In this document: positions 19,584 to 29,825 of the stretch, one piece after another | Layout of the letters: every line of letters begins with the position of its first letter | Numbering within the stretch: position 1 is the first letter of the stretch | DNA from: Hexactinellida sp. DTS-2022 | Lineage: Eukaryota > Porifera > Hexactinellida | Assembly: GCA_028753945.1 (NCBI GenBank) | Contig: JAPNXP010000001.1 | Location: 13,568,501-13,632,500, forward strand | Direction: 5' to 3' | Length of the DNA: 64,000 bases | Program-made: the position numbers and the translations under genes | Notes under the pieces: generated by a model | What the model was told of the DNA's origin: nothing | What the model saw: the letters and a program-made list of their open reading frames with translations, nothing else | Databases searched by the model: none

Positions 19584-22115
19584 ATGCGTTCAAAACTAAA
19601 ATTTTTTAGCAACATACTAATTCTAATGACTTCTAAACGCGTTTTATTGAAGCCTAAAGGAGGATGGGCAAAGAAAAGAGCGGCCATAGAAAAGCAACGT
19701 AATATTGGTCTACCTCAGCTGCGAGCGACCGCGGCTATGATGTTCAAGCTTAATAATGGTCAGACTGCCACAGCTGACAATGTAGAGCCCAGACAGGACG
19801 AGCCTGATGTTATGGAGCCAGCTAAATCAACACGACACTTTATCTCTGAGGACAATATTGGCCCAGGTACGTCTGAGGATCTCGAGAACTCTGAACATGA
19901 CGACGAGCTAGGGAAGCCAAAAGTAAAGAAACTAAAGTTTAGGTACAAGCAGGATTGGGAGAAACAATATCCTTGGCTGACTTACAACGAGAAAGATGGC
20001 AAGGCCTACTGTAAGTACTGCCAGTCACACCAACCTGCGGACAATAAGCTGACCGAAGGTGTCAACAACTTCTCACATGTGACCGGAGCGAAAGGCACAT
20101 GGGCGAGCCACGACAAGGCAAAAGAGCATATTCTTGCTAAGACTCATTACGCTCTCGATAAGGAGGGTACTGTGCTCCAACAGGTATGTGACCATGGCCT
20201 TGCTGATGCTCTGAAGGGGAGAAAGGCACTTCTGATAATTTTGGATACCATTCGCACCGCGCTTAGACAGAATCTGCCTCTTAGAGGGCACACTCACTCA
20301 GAGAGCAACTTTGGCCAGTTGACACAGCTGTTGTCACGGCATCAAGATGATATTCGTTGGTGGTTTGACAGAATACACAGGACAAATTTTACCTCGGGTG
20401 ATGTTATTAAAGAGATGACTTCGCTGGTAGGGGTATCTACTATGCGCCTGATCAGCGCACATCTTCGGGGTCGAAAGTTTGCATTTATGATCGATGAAAC
20501 TCCTGATCTGCAAGGGGTGGAGCAAACAGCTTTGGTGGTAAGGACGGTTAACAACAACCTAGAGATAGAAGAGACGTTCCTAGGTTGGCATGCCACTGCC
20601 CAAAAAGATGCTGGATCACTGGTTACATTGTTAGAAGACAGCCTTTGTGTATATCAAATGGATATCGAAAAGGACTGTGTTGGCCAGGTTCTAGATGGGG
20701 CTGCAACAATGGTGGGAAGACTGAGTGGCGTGAAAACGAGGATAAAATCTAAATATCCTCACGCCTTGTTTATCTACTGTGCAGGTCATGCACTAAATTT
20801 GGTGTTACAGCACGGCGTTGTAGCAGTACCAGCTTGCGAACACGCAATGTCTGTGGTGGTTAGCATCGCGAGACATGTTAAGCGGACTTCAGGATGGCAG
20901 CTATATCAAGCAGAACGCCAACGAAGGAATGATGAGAGAGAAAACGAACAGACACAGGGGATGGATGACGATAAAGGCAACTCGGACAGCGAAGACGATG
21001 GATGGATCGATTTCTGCATGGACATGATTGGTAAAAAGACCTCAATCAATACTAAGAGCAGTAGTACTAATAAATACCCAACAATAAAGTTGCTCAGTGT
21101 TACGAGATGGTTGTGCAACGAAGGAGCCGTATCAAGTGTTTTAACCAACTATTCTTCTCTGTTAGATTACTTTGCAAGCGAATTAAGAGTGGACACGGAG
21201 AATGTTGGTACAAGTGTCCCGAATTCTCACCAGAAGGCTAAGGCTAGAGAGTTAATCAATTTACTGGACAATTACCGGACGTACTACAGCCTGCGTGTAT
21301 TGCAGGATGCGTACCTAGTAATAAATCCTGTTCACCGTATCATTCAATCCCCTGGGCTTAGCATTCTAACCGTTCGTGATCTTATAAAGGACACTAGAGA
21401 TCGGTTGCACGCGAAAGCAAGAAATTGGAACGCACTAACTTCGTTCTACGAGAATGTTAAAACAGATGCTGAAGATATGTGCATAGAAGGCCCTATTCTT
21501 GAGCGTGCAGCCAGGCGTGGTCGCAAGAGTCAGTCTATAACTGCTGCACAAGAGGAACAACTTCTTATTGACCAACACGTTACAGCAATACATGCGGCTA
21601 TCCTGCTCGAAATGGTCGCTGGTATTGACAGGAAGTATGACATCGCCGACTTAACAATGGTGGCGCACATGGAATGTGCTCTATTTTTGGATGGTGATGT
21701 GGACCCTTCTTTGCTGGCCCTACATGATGATTTAGACTGGAATTTGTTTAAGTGTGAGCGCGAGATACTACGTGCTCGCTTGATGTCGCTTGGCAAGGAT
21801 TTCAAGATGGGTCCTATATTGGAGATAATGCGTAGTGAAATCGGCCAAGTACTGGTACAGTACCGCACATTGCTAGTACTCGTACTGACGCTACCCACCA
21901 CTGTTTGTTCGGCAGAGAGATCCTTTTCTGGTCTGAGCAGGATCAAATCAAAGCTCAGGACTACTCTCAGTCAGATTGGTATGAATTCATATGCTGTTTG
22001 TCACCTGAATAAGTCCTTTACAGACCAATTAGATCTGAACGCGGTGGCGGATGAGTTCATACGTTCGAGAGAAACACGTTCAAGACTATGTGCCACTTCG
22101 GAACAGAAAATGTGA
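19584..22115 (+). CDS. hAT transposase with TTF/BED-type zinc finger
   Basis: A single 843-codon frame. Residues 116-190 form a TTF/BED-like finger: FRYKQDWEKQYPWLTY, then C143-x2-C146 and H176/H182/H188. The DUF4371-like region follows (HSESNFGQLTQLLSRH). The RNase H-like core has D304 in FMIDETPD, D371 in GQVLDGAATMVG, the CxxH-type YCAGHALNL, and E778 in CSAERSFSGL within the C-terminal dimerisation domain, which ends near VCHLNKSF. All three expected acidic residues are present. The protein resembles the transposase group that gave rise to vertebrate ZNF862/ZMYM-like genes. An in-frame ATG at 19626 (MTSKRVLLKPKGGW) gives a more typical basic N-terminus and may be the true start. A stop-free frame with intact TIRs suggests recent activity or selection. 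Confidence 0.92.
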   Translation: MRSKLKFFSNILILMTSKRVLLKPKGGWAKKRAAIEKQRNIGLPQLRATAAMMFKLNNGQTATADNVEPRQDEPDVMEPAKSTRHFISEDNIGPGTSEDLENSEHDDELGKPKVKKLKFRYKQDWEKQYPWLTYNEKDGKAYCKYCQSHQPADNKLTEGVNNFSHVTGAKGTWASHDKAKEHILAKTHYALDKEGTVLQQVCDHGLADALKGRKALLIILDTIRTALRQNLPLRGHTHSESNFGQLTQLLSRHQDDIRWWFDRIHRTNFTSGDVIKEMTSLVGVSTMRLISAHLRGRKFAFMIDETPDLQGVEQTALVVRTVNNNLEIEETFLGWHATAQKDAGSLVTLLEDSLCVYQMDIEKDCVGQVLDGAATMVGRLSGVKTRIKSKYPHALFIYCAGHALNLVLQHGVVAVPACEHAMSVVVSIARHVKRTSGWQLYQAERQRRNDERENEQTQGMDDDKGNSDSEDDGWIDFCMDMIGKKTSINTKSSSTNKYPTIKLLSVTRWLCNEGAVSSVLTNYSSLLDYFASELRVDTENVGTSVPNSHQKAKARELINLLDNYRTYYSLRVLQDAYLVINPVHRIIQSPGLSILTVRDLIKDTRDRLHAKARNWNALTSFYENVKTDAEDMCIEGPILERAARRGRKSQSITAAQEEQLLIDQHVTAIHAAILLEMVAGIDRKYDIADLTMVAHMECALFLDGDVDPSLLALHDDLDWNLFKCEREILRARLMSLGKDFKMGPILEIMRSEIGQVLVQYRTLLVLVLTLPTTVCSAERSFSGLSRIKSKLRTTLSQIGMNSYAVCHLNKSFTDQLDLNAVADEFIRSRETRSRLCATSEQKM

Positions 22116-22146
22116 TTGAATTTGCTATTTTAATAACTTATACCGT

Positions 22147-22300
22147 ACAGTGGAACTCGCTTAATACGTACTCTGACAAGAGCACAAGACGTCCAATTTC
22201 TATTCCCAAGTAAATATAATGCATACGGATAAGACGTACCTCGGTTAGTACGTACTTTTTCTTGTTTCCCAAGGTGGTACGTCTTAACCGAGTTTTACTG
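22147..22300. mobile_element. MITE family M11 nested in the hAT element
   Basis: TIR CAGTGGAACTCGCTTAATAC and (inverted) CAGTAAAACTCGGTTAAGAC, TA flanks, 154 bp, internal GATAAGACGTACC words. It begins 32 bases after the transposase stop codon. Confidence 0.8.
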
Positions 22301-23017
22301 TATGTCTTTTTTGACTTAATTAGTATTACCAATAGACAGCAGGTACTTTCGATCTATAATATTTATAGACGGTCTACAAATTTGAGCTTTGTTTATATGG
22401 GGTTTTATAGACCGTCTAGCATCTACATATAAGGAAGCTCTTTATTATTTGGCCTACATCAGGGTATTTTTAAGGCCGATCTTGGTGTAAATTTTGCACC
22501 AAGATTCTTTGGAGTTACACCACGATTCGGGTCGGAAAGGGCCTGTGCCGTGTTGAGTTACATCAAGGTCTGAACCTTAAAAAAACCTGGCCTACATACT
22601 TACCAATTATTACTAAATCTATTAATAGTACAGAACATTTTTAATGGAACTACGGCAGTCAAAAAATGGATAAGGCCCTCAAAAAAATGGTACGGCCGTC
22701 AAAAAATGGGTACGGCCCATAATTTTGTTGTCCGGGCGGGCCGAAGGGCCGACCCTAAAATTTACGACGCCTATGATCGGGACCCTTTGACCCGATTAAG
22801 CGGAGAAATCTATTAACAGAAAACATTTAAGCCAAAATGTCATTCCGTCCAATAAATCCTGTGAAATTTTGACCCGATTAAGCGGAGAGATCTATTAACC
22901 GAAAATATTTTAAACTAAAATGTCATTCCGTCCTATAAATCCTGTGAAACTTAACCCCATTAAGCAAGAAAAGAAATCTATTAACTGGTGGCTCTATTAA
23001 CCGGAGTATACTGTATA

Positions 23018-23157
23018 CAGTAGATGTCGGATATAAGCACATCGGATATAAGCACACTATGTTGGAAAACGGTTGCCATATACCATATATAATTTATGTC
23101 GGTTATAAGAACATTATATGCAGTTCCCGACGATGTGCTTATAACCGGCATCCACTG
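23018..23157. mobile_element. MITE M5 abutting M3
   Basis: CAGTAGATGTCGG to CCGGCATCCACTG. Only TATA separates it from the end of the split M3, so the two share or adjoin TA targets. Confidence 0.8.
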
Positions 23158-23711
23158 TACAATATATTAATATCCATGGTACTTAATAGTATTCCCAATT
23201 GCATTTACGTATTTCCTTTGTTCTCTCCTCCTGTGACATGTCTGTTGCGAGATTCAATCTCTTCTTATGCACCCATATCAGGCAATCCAATTCTGCTAAT
23301 AATTCTAACAACTTTAACCTCTAATAGGAATGCTACCACTATAGCAACACCATATATGTGCACATGTTTATTCCAGAAATCTGTTGATTATATCTTTGAT
23401 GATAGGACGTATTTTAATCAGCTGTTTGATATTTATCTGTCACTTTTCTCGGAATATTATCTGCTACATATGGTCAGTCCTAATATTTGCTACAATTTAC
23501 AAGAAATTCTTTCTTTTAACTTTCGTTCTAAACAAGCATAACGTCTGTTATAAATGTGTTAACATAATTTAACATCTTTACCAAACAAATTCAATAGAAA
23601 GAGTACATTTAATTAGTTCTTATTGGAACCATACGTTTTAATGACAGTAATTAGCAAGTGAATCTCTATAATACTGGGATTTCAATAGTAATTTTGTTTT
23701 ATTGGTAATTA
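23158..23711. other. intronic, nothing recognised
   Basis: A long frame (to 23541) starts inside the M5 copy and continues into low-complexity T-rich sequence. It has no domain-like pattern. No gene called. Confidence 0.5.
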
Positions 23712-23893
23712 CAGTAGAACCTCGTTAGTACGAACACGGTTAATACGAATTTCCGGATAAGACGAACAAACAGTTCCACAAATCAGGTCCCTACAATGGG
23801 TATTCAATGGGTATTAGTCAGGTTAATACGAACTCCGGATAAAGCGAATAAATTTTACTGTCCGTTGGTGTTCGTACTAACGAGGTTCTACTG
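23712..23893. mobile_element. MITE family M1
   Basis: M1 type: TIR CAGTAGAACCTCGTTAGTAC, TA flanks, usual length about 180 bp. Words TTAGTACGAAC, TTAATACGAA and GATAAGACGAAC repeat inward from the end, and the centre carries ACAATGGGTATT. Confidence 0.85.
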
Positions 23894-23995
23894 TACTAGG
23901 AACAGTCCTTATTCAAGATTGCTTTATTAACAAATCACTTTTGATCCCAACACAATTTATCGAGGCTCCAATGTGAATTAGTGTCCATAGGAGTA

Positions 23996-24151
23996 CAGTA
24001 GATGTCGGTTATAAGAACATCGTCGGGAACTGCATATAGTGTTCTTATAACCGCCATAAATTATATAGGGTATATGGAAACCGTTTTCATTATAATGCTC
24101 TTATATCCGGTATGTTCTTATAACCGGTGTTCTTATATCCGACATCTACTG
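23996..24151. mobile_element. MITE M5
   Basis: CAGTAGATGTCGGTTATAAG to TATCCGACATCTACTG, TA flanks. Both ends are of the same type here. Confidence 0.8.
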
Positions 24152-24224
24152 TATATGCAAAGCGGAATTTTGCTAAATAATACAGTAGAACACGAACAAT
24201 ACGAACAAATTATACAAACTGTTT

Positions 24225-24482
24225 GTTCGTATTACTTTTGGGAATATCGAATAAGTGCCCGGAGCTTATTGTTATTGTTGACCAAAATTATCCTGAAATT
24301 TTATAAATCCAGAAAATAATATTTAGGTCGGTTCTAATTATTCAGTATACATACCGAAGTTGCCAAAATCAATGGATTTACACTCCAGTTATCAACTAAT
24401 GTGTTTATATTTTATCTTATTCATACCATGTCATTTGTATTGACCCGGCGCTTATCCGGGAAAATACGCTATATCCCAAGGG
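24225..24482. mobile_element. MITE family M6, degraded
   Basis: Shares GGTCGGTTCTAAT, ATACATACCGAAGTTGCC and CCCGGCGCTTATCCGGGAAA with the other M6 copies. The left end is degraded. Confidence 0.6.
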
Positions 24483-24505
24483 GAGAATTTGCTAAATAAT
24501 TAATA

Positions 24506-24708
24506 CAGTCAACTCCCGTTTATAAACAAGTCGGATATAACGAAGTACCTGTTTATAACAAAGTCATTCAATGGTCCGGAAATCCTTCTATCTTATTACA
24601 TTATCAAAACTTAGGTTACAAGTTACAACGAAATGGATATAACGAAATTCCGCTTATAACGAAATGAAACTACGGTCCCAAGCACTTTGTTATAACGGGA
24701 GTTCACTG
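24506..24708. mobile_element. MITE M2
   Basis: CAGTCAACTCCCGTTTATAA to TATAACGGGAGTTCACTG, TA flanks. Confidence 0.8.
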
Positions 24709-24863
24709 TATACAGAAACAGGGTTTCATACAAAGGGTTGGGATACCATAGAAATTTGGAAAGTATGATGTCAAAATTATCGATCTGCTAGCTAGCTAGT
24801 AAATCTAGTTTTTGTTGAATTATTCATGTGAGGTTTATAACATAATTAGCTGTGAAACACATA

Positions 24864-25128
24864 CCGTATTTATTCGAATAGTACCTAGGCGATTATTGTT
24901 TTTAGGCCATTTTCTGACCAATAATATAATTTATGTGACTTTTCGAGAATATTACATGTTGATACAATTTATTTAGTATAGTCGGTTGATATTTGATAAT
25001 CGTATTTGACTAATATTAGATGAATAAATTTACTCAGGGTACCGGTAGTAAATTTGTATTTGCTAATATTGGCTATTATTGGAGGTAGGCGATTATTCGA
25101 ATAGGGGCTACTAATAGAATATATACGG
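24864..25128. mobile_element. MITE M6-like variant
   Basis: CCGTATTTATTCGAATAGTA to CGAATAGGGGCTACTAATAG...ACGG, TA flanks. The interior differs from other M6 copies. Confidence 0.65.
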
Positions 25129-25376
25129 TATTTCTTGCAGGTTCTTGCAGGTAAAATGCTGTGGTTTTAACAAACGTGTTTCAGTAGACAAATAGGTGTC
25201 ATAGCCTACCAGATTAATTACTCTCAAAGCCACTTAAATTTTTATATTTTCAAGGGGAGACAGCCCTAGCAAGATATCGCTACAATCGTTAACTAAAAAG
25301 TTTTTCACGCTTTATACATACTCGTATTTCGTATGAACCGTGTTAGTAATTATTGGGAGGCTTAATCAGGGTTTCA

Positions 25377-25555
25377 TCCAGGCGTATGCAACGCGCCTGG
25401 AGGCGCGTAAATTTGGATGAAAATTTTTCTAGCCGCGCGAAAATCGAGAGATGCTCCCATAGACTTAATACAAAATGAGTAATTTAGGCGCGTGTGAGCG
25501 ATCTCAAACTAAATCTAGGCTCGCGGGAAATTTAGTCTGGATGAAAGCCTGGGCC
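25377..25555. repeat. repeat E2 (CCAGGCG...GGCGCG)
   Basis: AGGGTTTCATCCAGGCGTA to GTCTGGATGAAAGCCTGG. The interior contains GATGCTCCCATAGACTTAA and TTTAGGCGCGTGTGAGCGA. Copies are at 15340 and 48465 (inverted). The ends are inverted and GC-rich. Confidence 0.65.
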
Positions 25556-25559
25556 TAAT

Positions 25560-25750
25560 TAGTGTATTATACAGCCATTTGTAAATACGCTCCTAATCCT
25601 GGTCTGATCCAATTTACATACGCCTAAATCACAAATTAATGTTACAGTATAGGAGAAGATTCCAAATTTTCGCGCTCCTAAATTCAAATTTTCCAAAAAT
25701 CATGCTCCAAAAGGAGCGTCTCGCGCTCCTGGATAATTCTTTGCTTCTAG
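25560..25750. repeat. repeat E1
   Basis: E1 type: one end is TGTATTATACAGCCATTTGT, the other is GC-rich with GGAGCGTCTCGCGCTCC followed by TGGATAATTC. About 190 bp, no TIR. Copies are at 36230, 38110, 46410 and 55680. Confidence 0.75.
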
Positions 25751-25829
25751 GGCCTATAAATGGTTTGGTTCTCCTGTTCGGATTAGCGATATTATAGTGA
25801 GGCCCACTTCATAATTACACATCGTATGT

Positions 25830-26093
25830 CAGAGATGGAACCGGTCGGGATTTTCATGACCCGACCCGACCGGTCAATCATAGCTAACAATAATTTATAT
25901 ATTATATAATATGAATCTACTGTAGTGTCATGTCATATAATTTAGGAATAAATATTATGGCCATAGACCATTTAAGGAAGCTTCCTTTGAGACTTCTAAG
26001 CTCTCAAGGGCTATTAGAGCCAGATTCAATCAAAACAAGTGATATTATGATATCGAATAGATCATATAGAGATCTCGACCGGTTCCGTCTCTG
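25830..26093. mobile_element. hAT-like MITE family H3
   Basis: Ends CAGAGATGGAACCGGTCGGG and (inverted) CAGAGACGGAACCGGTCGAG. Flanks TCGTATGT and TCGTATAC. Related to 54670-55142. Confidence 0.7.
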
Positions 26094-26100
26094 TCGTATA

Positions 26101-26119
26101 CCCCCCCCCCCCCCCCCCC
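26101..26119. repeat. 19-base poly-C run
   Basis: A homopolymer immediately after the H3 duplication. The opposite strand can form a G-quadruplex. Length is prone to assembly error. Confidence 0.9.
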
Positions 26120-27055
26120 TACAAAAACCACTTTTAAAACGAAGTATTAATTCATGCCCCTTCTTATGAATTTCCACTCTAATCCTGTATCAAACACTGG
26201 TATAGTATATAGTATACCCCTTTAATGTCGTATATACCTGGTGTATCTTAATCTTATACAGCTGTGCTATCTAGTCTGCATGTGAATAGACAAGCATTTT
26301 CTTGTATAAGGAATGTCTAATTTAACATATTTGCATATTAATATTACATCTGGAGATAATAATACCCTAGCGATCTAATATCAAATTTCCTATTCATACT
26401 AATTACATTACTTTTATCAGTCTTTTGTATAGAATGATTCTACCTTTATTACAAGGCTGTATAATGACACTTCTATATTTATGATGGGAATATTAGGAAT
26501 AAGTACGGTATATAGAAATAGAGATATAAAGAAATATAGAAAGGTATATAGGTCTCGGTAAGTACGTACTTACTATGGGAGGTCCTGGTGTATACATATG
26601 TTAGTAATAATTTATTCAAGCATTAAGATTAATAGTTGTACCCTTCTCTAAACTACTGTTGAATCACTTTATTTATAGTACAGTAGAACTCGTTATAACG
26701 AAGTGCTAGGGACCTGTGTACAGTAGAACCGGCAAATTCATAACTGCCAACCGTACAGGGATTTTAACCATTTTGCTGTTCTGTACAGGGAATTAAGTCG
26801 GGACAAAATTAATGATTGTAAGTCAAATACACCTAAAAATGTCTTTACTCTCAAAATGAAGCATTTTGTTAAAGTAACAATTCCTAATTAAGCGATAGTG
26901 GTTCTCTACATGAGCGAGACAAAAAAATTTCGGGTGTACAGGGATTTTTACCAATGTACAGGGGAAAATTGGATTCCGTACAGGGATATGACTCAAATAG
27001 GTTGGAGGTATGCAAATTACTTTTTGCGGTCGGCAAATTTCTTCAAAGAGGTGTA
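26120..27055. other. intronic, AT-rich with MITE scraps
   Basis: A short M2-like scrap at 26682-26718. Several GTACAGGGA repeats at about 26750-26990 suggest an unassigned MITE-like unit. No exon recognised. Confidence 0.4.
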
Positions 27056-27227
27056 CAGTAGAACTTCGTTAGTACGAACACGGTTAATACGAATTTCCGG
27101 ATAAGACGAACAAATAGTTTCACAAAATCAGGTCCCTACAATGGGTATTACTCCGGTTAATACGAACTCCGGATAATGCGAACACATTTTATGGTCCGTT
27201 GGTGTTCGTATTAACGAGATTCTACTG
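27056..27227. mobile_element. MITE M1
   Basis: CAGTAGAACTTCGTTAGTAC to TTAACGAGATTCTACTG, TA flanks. Confidence 0.85.
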
Positions 27228-27373
27228 TATCTTGTTTTACAGAATCTCTTTTGGATTTGAAGTTCCATGTAGGCCTTTAAATTTATATGAAATATTTCGT
27301 CACTATTAAAGCTATTCAGAGTCTATCAATTTGAGCGGGAAATTATAATCTCTGTAAATATAAATTCACTTAC

Positions 27374-27593
27374 TGTATTTCCCCGAATAAGCGCCGGGTC
27401 AATAAAATGACATTGGTATTATCTAATTTAAAATCATTAGTCGATGATTGGAGTGTAATTCCATTTATTTTTGGAAACTTCGGTATGTATACTGTTGGTG
27501 AGAACCATTAGAACCGACCTAAATAATATTTTCTGGATTTTTCATTATCCGGAAATTAGTATTAACTGTGTTCGTATTAACGAGGTTCTACTG
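27374..27593. mobile_element. M6 relic joined to an M1 right end
   Basis: TATTTCCCCGAATAAGCGCC opens an inverted M6. It stops at TTTTCTGGATTTTTC and is followed by M1 right-terminal sequence ending TTCTACTG at 27593. Confidence 0.6.
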
Positions 27594-27619
27594 TAATTGG
27601 TTTATACCACCAACAAATA

Positions 27620-27801
27620 TAGTAGAACCTCGTTAATACGAACACCAACGGACGGTAAAAATTTGTCGCTTTATCCGGAGTTCGTATTAACCGGAGTAAT
27701 ACCCATTGAAAGCCATTGTAGGAACCTGATTTTGTAGAACTGTTTGTTTGTCTTATCCGGAAATTCGTATTAACTATGTTAATACTAACGAGGTTCTACT
27801 G
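27620..27801. mobile_element. MITE M1
   Basis: TAGTAGAACCTCGTTAATAC to TAACGAGGTTCTACTG, inverted relative to 23712. Confidence 0.8.
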
Positions 27802-28104
27802 AATTGGTTATATTCCAACAAATATTGAACAAATGTCTACCAATTTTGTTCGGTTTCATTATAGCAGATGGTGTAAGTATTTGTTTATTGAAGTAATAGT
27901 AGTAATGAGAACTTATATCTACTTTGTAAGAATGTTAGTTTGTTATTTGTTAACTTCTATTTTAATGAAAATGTCACATACTAGCCAGATGCTACTCTTA
28001 TAGTAATTCAGACTTTTAAATCAAATTTATTCAAATTTATTAACAACATACTGTCATTACTGATTTTATTAGACAATATTTCAAACTACTAAATTTGTTT
28101 AATA

Positions 28105-28288
28105 CAGTCGAATCTCGTTAGTAGGAACACCAAGGTGACCGTCAAAATGCGTTCGCCTTATCAGGAATTCGTATTAGCAGATATCATTTGTATTGAAAGG
28201 CTTTGAAAGTGACTGAAAAAGTGTTTACCTTATCAGGAAATTCGTATTAATCGTGTTCGTACAGAATCGTACTAACGGGGTTCGTCTA
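28105..28288. mobile_element. MITE M1, diverged
   Basis: CAGTCGAATCTCGTTAGTAG with the M1 interior variant carrying TTTGTATTGAAAGGCTTTGA. The right end is degraded. Confidence 0.65.
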
Positions 28289-28299
28289 TATAGATTACG

Positions 28300-28400
28300 T
28301 ATGTACCGATGGTGTTTTTTATAAACATAAAAAAAACAATCGGTAGAAAGTAGCGAGGTTTTTTAATACAAACGCCGATGATCGGTGGATAAGTAAACTC
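28300..28400. repeat. half copy of the palindromic repeat at 48647
   Basis: ACCGATGGTGTTTTTTATAA through ATCGGTAGAAAG to CGATGATCGGTGGATAAGT. This is the right half of the 48647-48788 palindrome. Confidence 0.75.
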
Positions 28401-28429
28401 ATTAGTAAATTATATAAATTTTTATAATA

Positions 28430-28531
28430 CAGTAGAACCTTGCGTAATCTGACACCCTGTAAACTGGAATTCCCTTTAATCTGACACTTCTTTCTTGTCC
28501 CAACGAATGTCGGATTAGGCAGGTTCTACTG
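28430..28531. mobile_element. MITE family M10, 102 bp
   Basis: CAGTAGAACCTTGCGTAATC and (inverted) CAGTAGAACCTGCCTAATCC, TA flanks, internal TAATCTGACAC words. A degenerate relic (AATCCGACCC) is at about 50785-50830. Confidence 0.8.
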
Positions 28532-28680
28532 TTATAATGATCATATGCAATTTCACAAAGTCACATCTCATTTAAATACACATTGGTTCATACAAACAAA
28601 CATATTTATATAGCAAAAAAACAATGTTATATTTTAATAAGGTAATACGACCGTAAAATGTACACACTACTTTAGATATA

Positions 28681-28865
28681 CAGTCGACTCCGCTTAATAG
28701 AGTCACCGGTTAATAGATTTCTCCGCTTAATGGGGTCAAAATTTCACAGGATTTATATGACGGGATTACATTTTGGCTTAAAATATTTTCGGTTAATAGA
28801 TTTCTCCGCTTAATAGGGTCAAAGTAACCTGGTCCCGAGGTGACTCTATTAAGCGGAGTCGACTG
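28681..28865. mobile_element. MITE M3
   Basis: CAGTCGACTCCGCTTAATAG to CTATTAAGCGGAGTCGACTG, TA flanks, 185 bp. Confidence 0.9.
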
Positions 28866-28929
28866 TACATTATACTTAACACATTACTAGACACCTATAA
28901 TTAACACTTCCAATATTTTGTAATTAATA

Positions 28930-29313
28930 CCGTAGTGCTTCGATAAGCGCCCCGGAGCTTATTGTTTTCCTGGGCCAAAATTGTCCTGAAATTTTTTGAA
29001 AATTCCAGAAAATAATACAGTTGAAACCGGTTTTTTCTAACCATTTCTTTTCAGATAAAAATATTAAGAAAAAACTGTAGTTAGAAAAACCGATGAAAAA
29101 TACAGTATAGTTGGAATTTCTTACAAAAGATTGCAATACTAAAAGTTAGAATAACCCGGTTTCGACTGTATTTAGGTCGGTTCTAATGGTTCAGTATACA
29201 TACCGAAGTTGATAAATCAATGGACTTACACTCCAGTTATCAACTAATGTGTTTATATTTTATCTGATTCATACCATGTCATTACTTGTGCCATTTTATA
29301 CGGGGAAATACGG
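28930..29313. mobile_element. MITE M6 interrupted by M7
   Basis: CCGTAGTGCTTCGATAAGCG to GGGGAAATACGG, TA at the left. Same interior as 24225, with the M7 copy sitting between AATAA and TTTAGGTCGG. Confidence 0.75.
29018..29168. mobile_element. MITE family M7 nested in M6
   Basis: CAGTTGAAACCGGTTTTTTC and (inverted) CAGTCGAAACCGGGTTATTC, TA flanks, 151 bp, internal TTAGAAAAACCG words. Copies are at 44609 and, as a variant, 49515. Confidence 0.8.
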
Positions 29314-29656
29314 AGTCGAGTCGACTGTATTTTAACTTAACTTAACTTAACACCTTGCTATACATCTACTATGATTAACATTTTCTATATTTTCATCAGG
29401 GTATTATACAGGAGTAGAATTGAACTCTCCTAACTGTCCTAAGGTCACTATAGTATGAATTATGTACGCCTAAAAGGTTAGTTTTGTATTACTCTATGGG
29501 GACTTTCGGCAGTTTTCGCGCTCCTAAATGCAAACATATCCTAATTTATAGCCTCTAGGCGTATGGCGCGCTCCTGGATAAGACCCTGCATCCACAAGTT
29601 ATCGCTATATCACTAAGATATAAAGCTATCTTACATTGAATATATTTGTACTACTA

Positions 29657-29825
29657 CAGTGGAGCCTCCCATAACGGACACTCCAAATAGCGGACAACCC
29701 TCGTGGCACGGATTTATTTATTTAGCATATGTCTAATAGAAAAGCAACCTCTAAATAGCAGACAACCTCTAAATAACGGACAACGGTTCCGGTCCCAAGG
29801 TGTCCGTTGTTCAGAGGCTCTACTA
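29657..29825. mobile_element. MITE M8
   Basis: CAGTGGAGCCTCCCATAACG to GTTCAGAGGCTCTACTA. It is inserted beside the first unit of the minisatellite that follows. Confidence 0.7.

Larger units (their letters stand above)
18780..22775 (+). mobile_element. autonomous hAT transposon, apparently complete
   Basis: 3,996 bp. The termini are CATAGGCGTCGTAA and its exact inverted copy TTACGACGCCTATG. The 8-bp target duplication ATCGGGAC is exact at 18772-18779 and 22776-22783. Inside are 5' subterminal 11-bp repeats (18836-19012), an 843-codon transposase (19584-22115), an M11 MITE (22147-22300), relics shared with 2765-2830 and with 45880-45970, and a 3' subterminal triplet of about 22-bp repeats with ACGGCCGTCAAAAAATGG (22653-22720). 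Near the ends GTCCGGGCGG appears on both sides in inverted orientation. Exact TIRs, exact duplication and an unbroken transposase indicate a young copy, although M11 has since landed in it. Confidence 0.93.
18746..23013. mobile_element. M3 MITE split by the hAT element
   Basis: Left piece 18746-18779 (CAGTATACTCCGCTTAATAA) and right piece 22776-23013 (ends TTAACCGGAGTATACTG). Removing the hAT element and one 8-bp duplication leaves an M3 element of about 260 bp. M3 was therefore in place before the hAT insertion. Confidence 0.85.

Noticed and set aside
22653-22720. Possible coding or regulatory triplet in the hAT 3' end
   Set aside because: Three repeats with ACGGCCGTCAAAAAATGG are best read as subterminal transposase sites. 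No frame.
23059-23541. 160-codon plus-strand frame
   Set aside because: It begins inside an M5 MITE and continues into low-complexity T-rich DNA, with no domain pattern or splice context.
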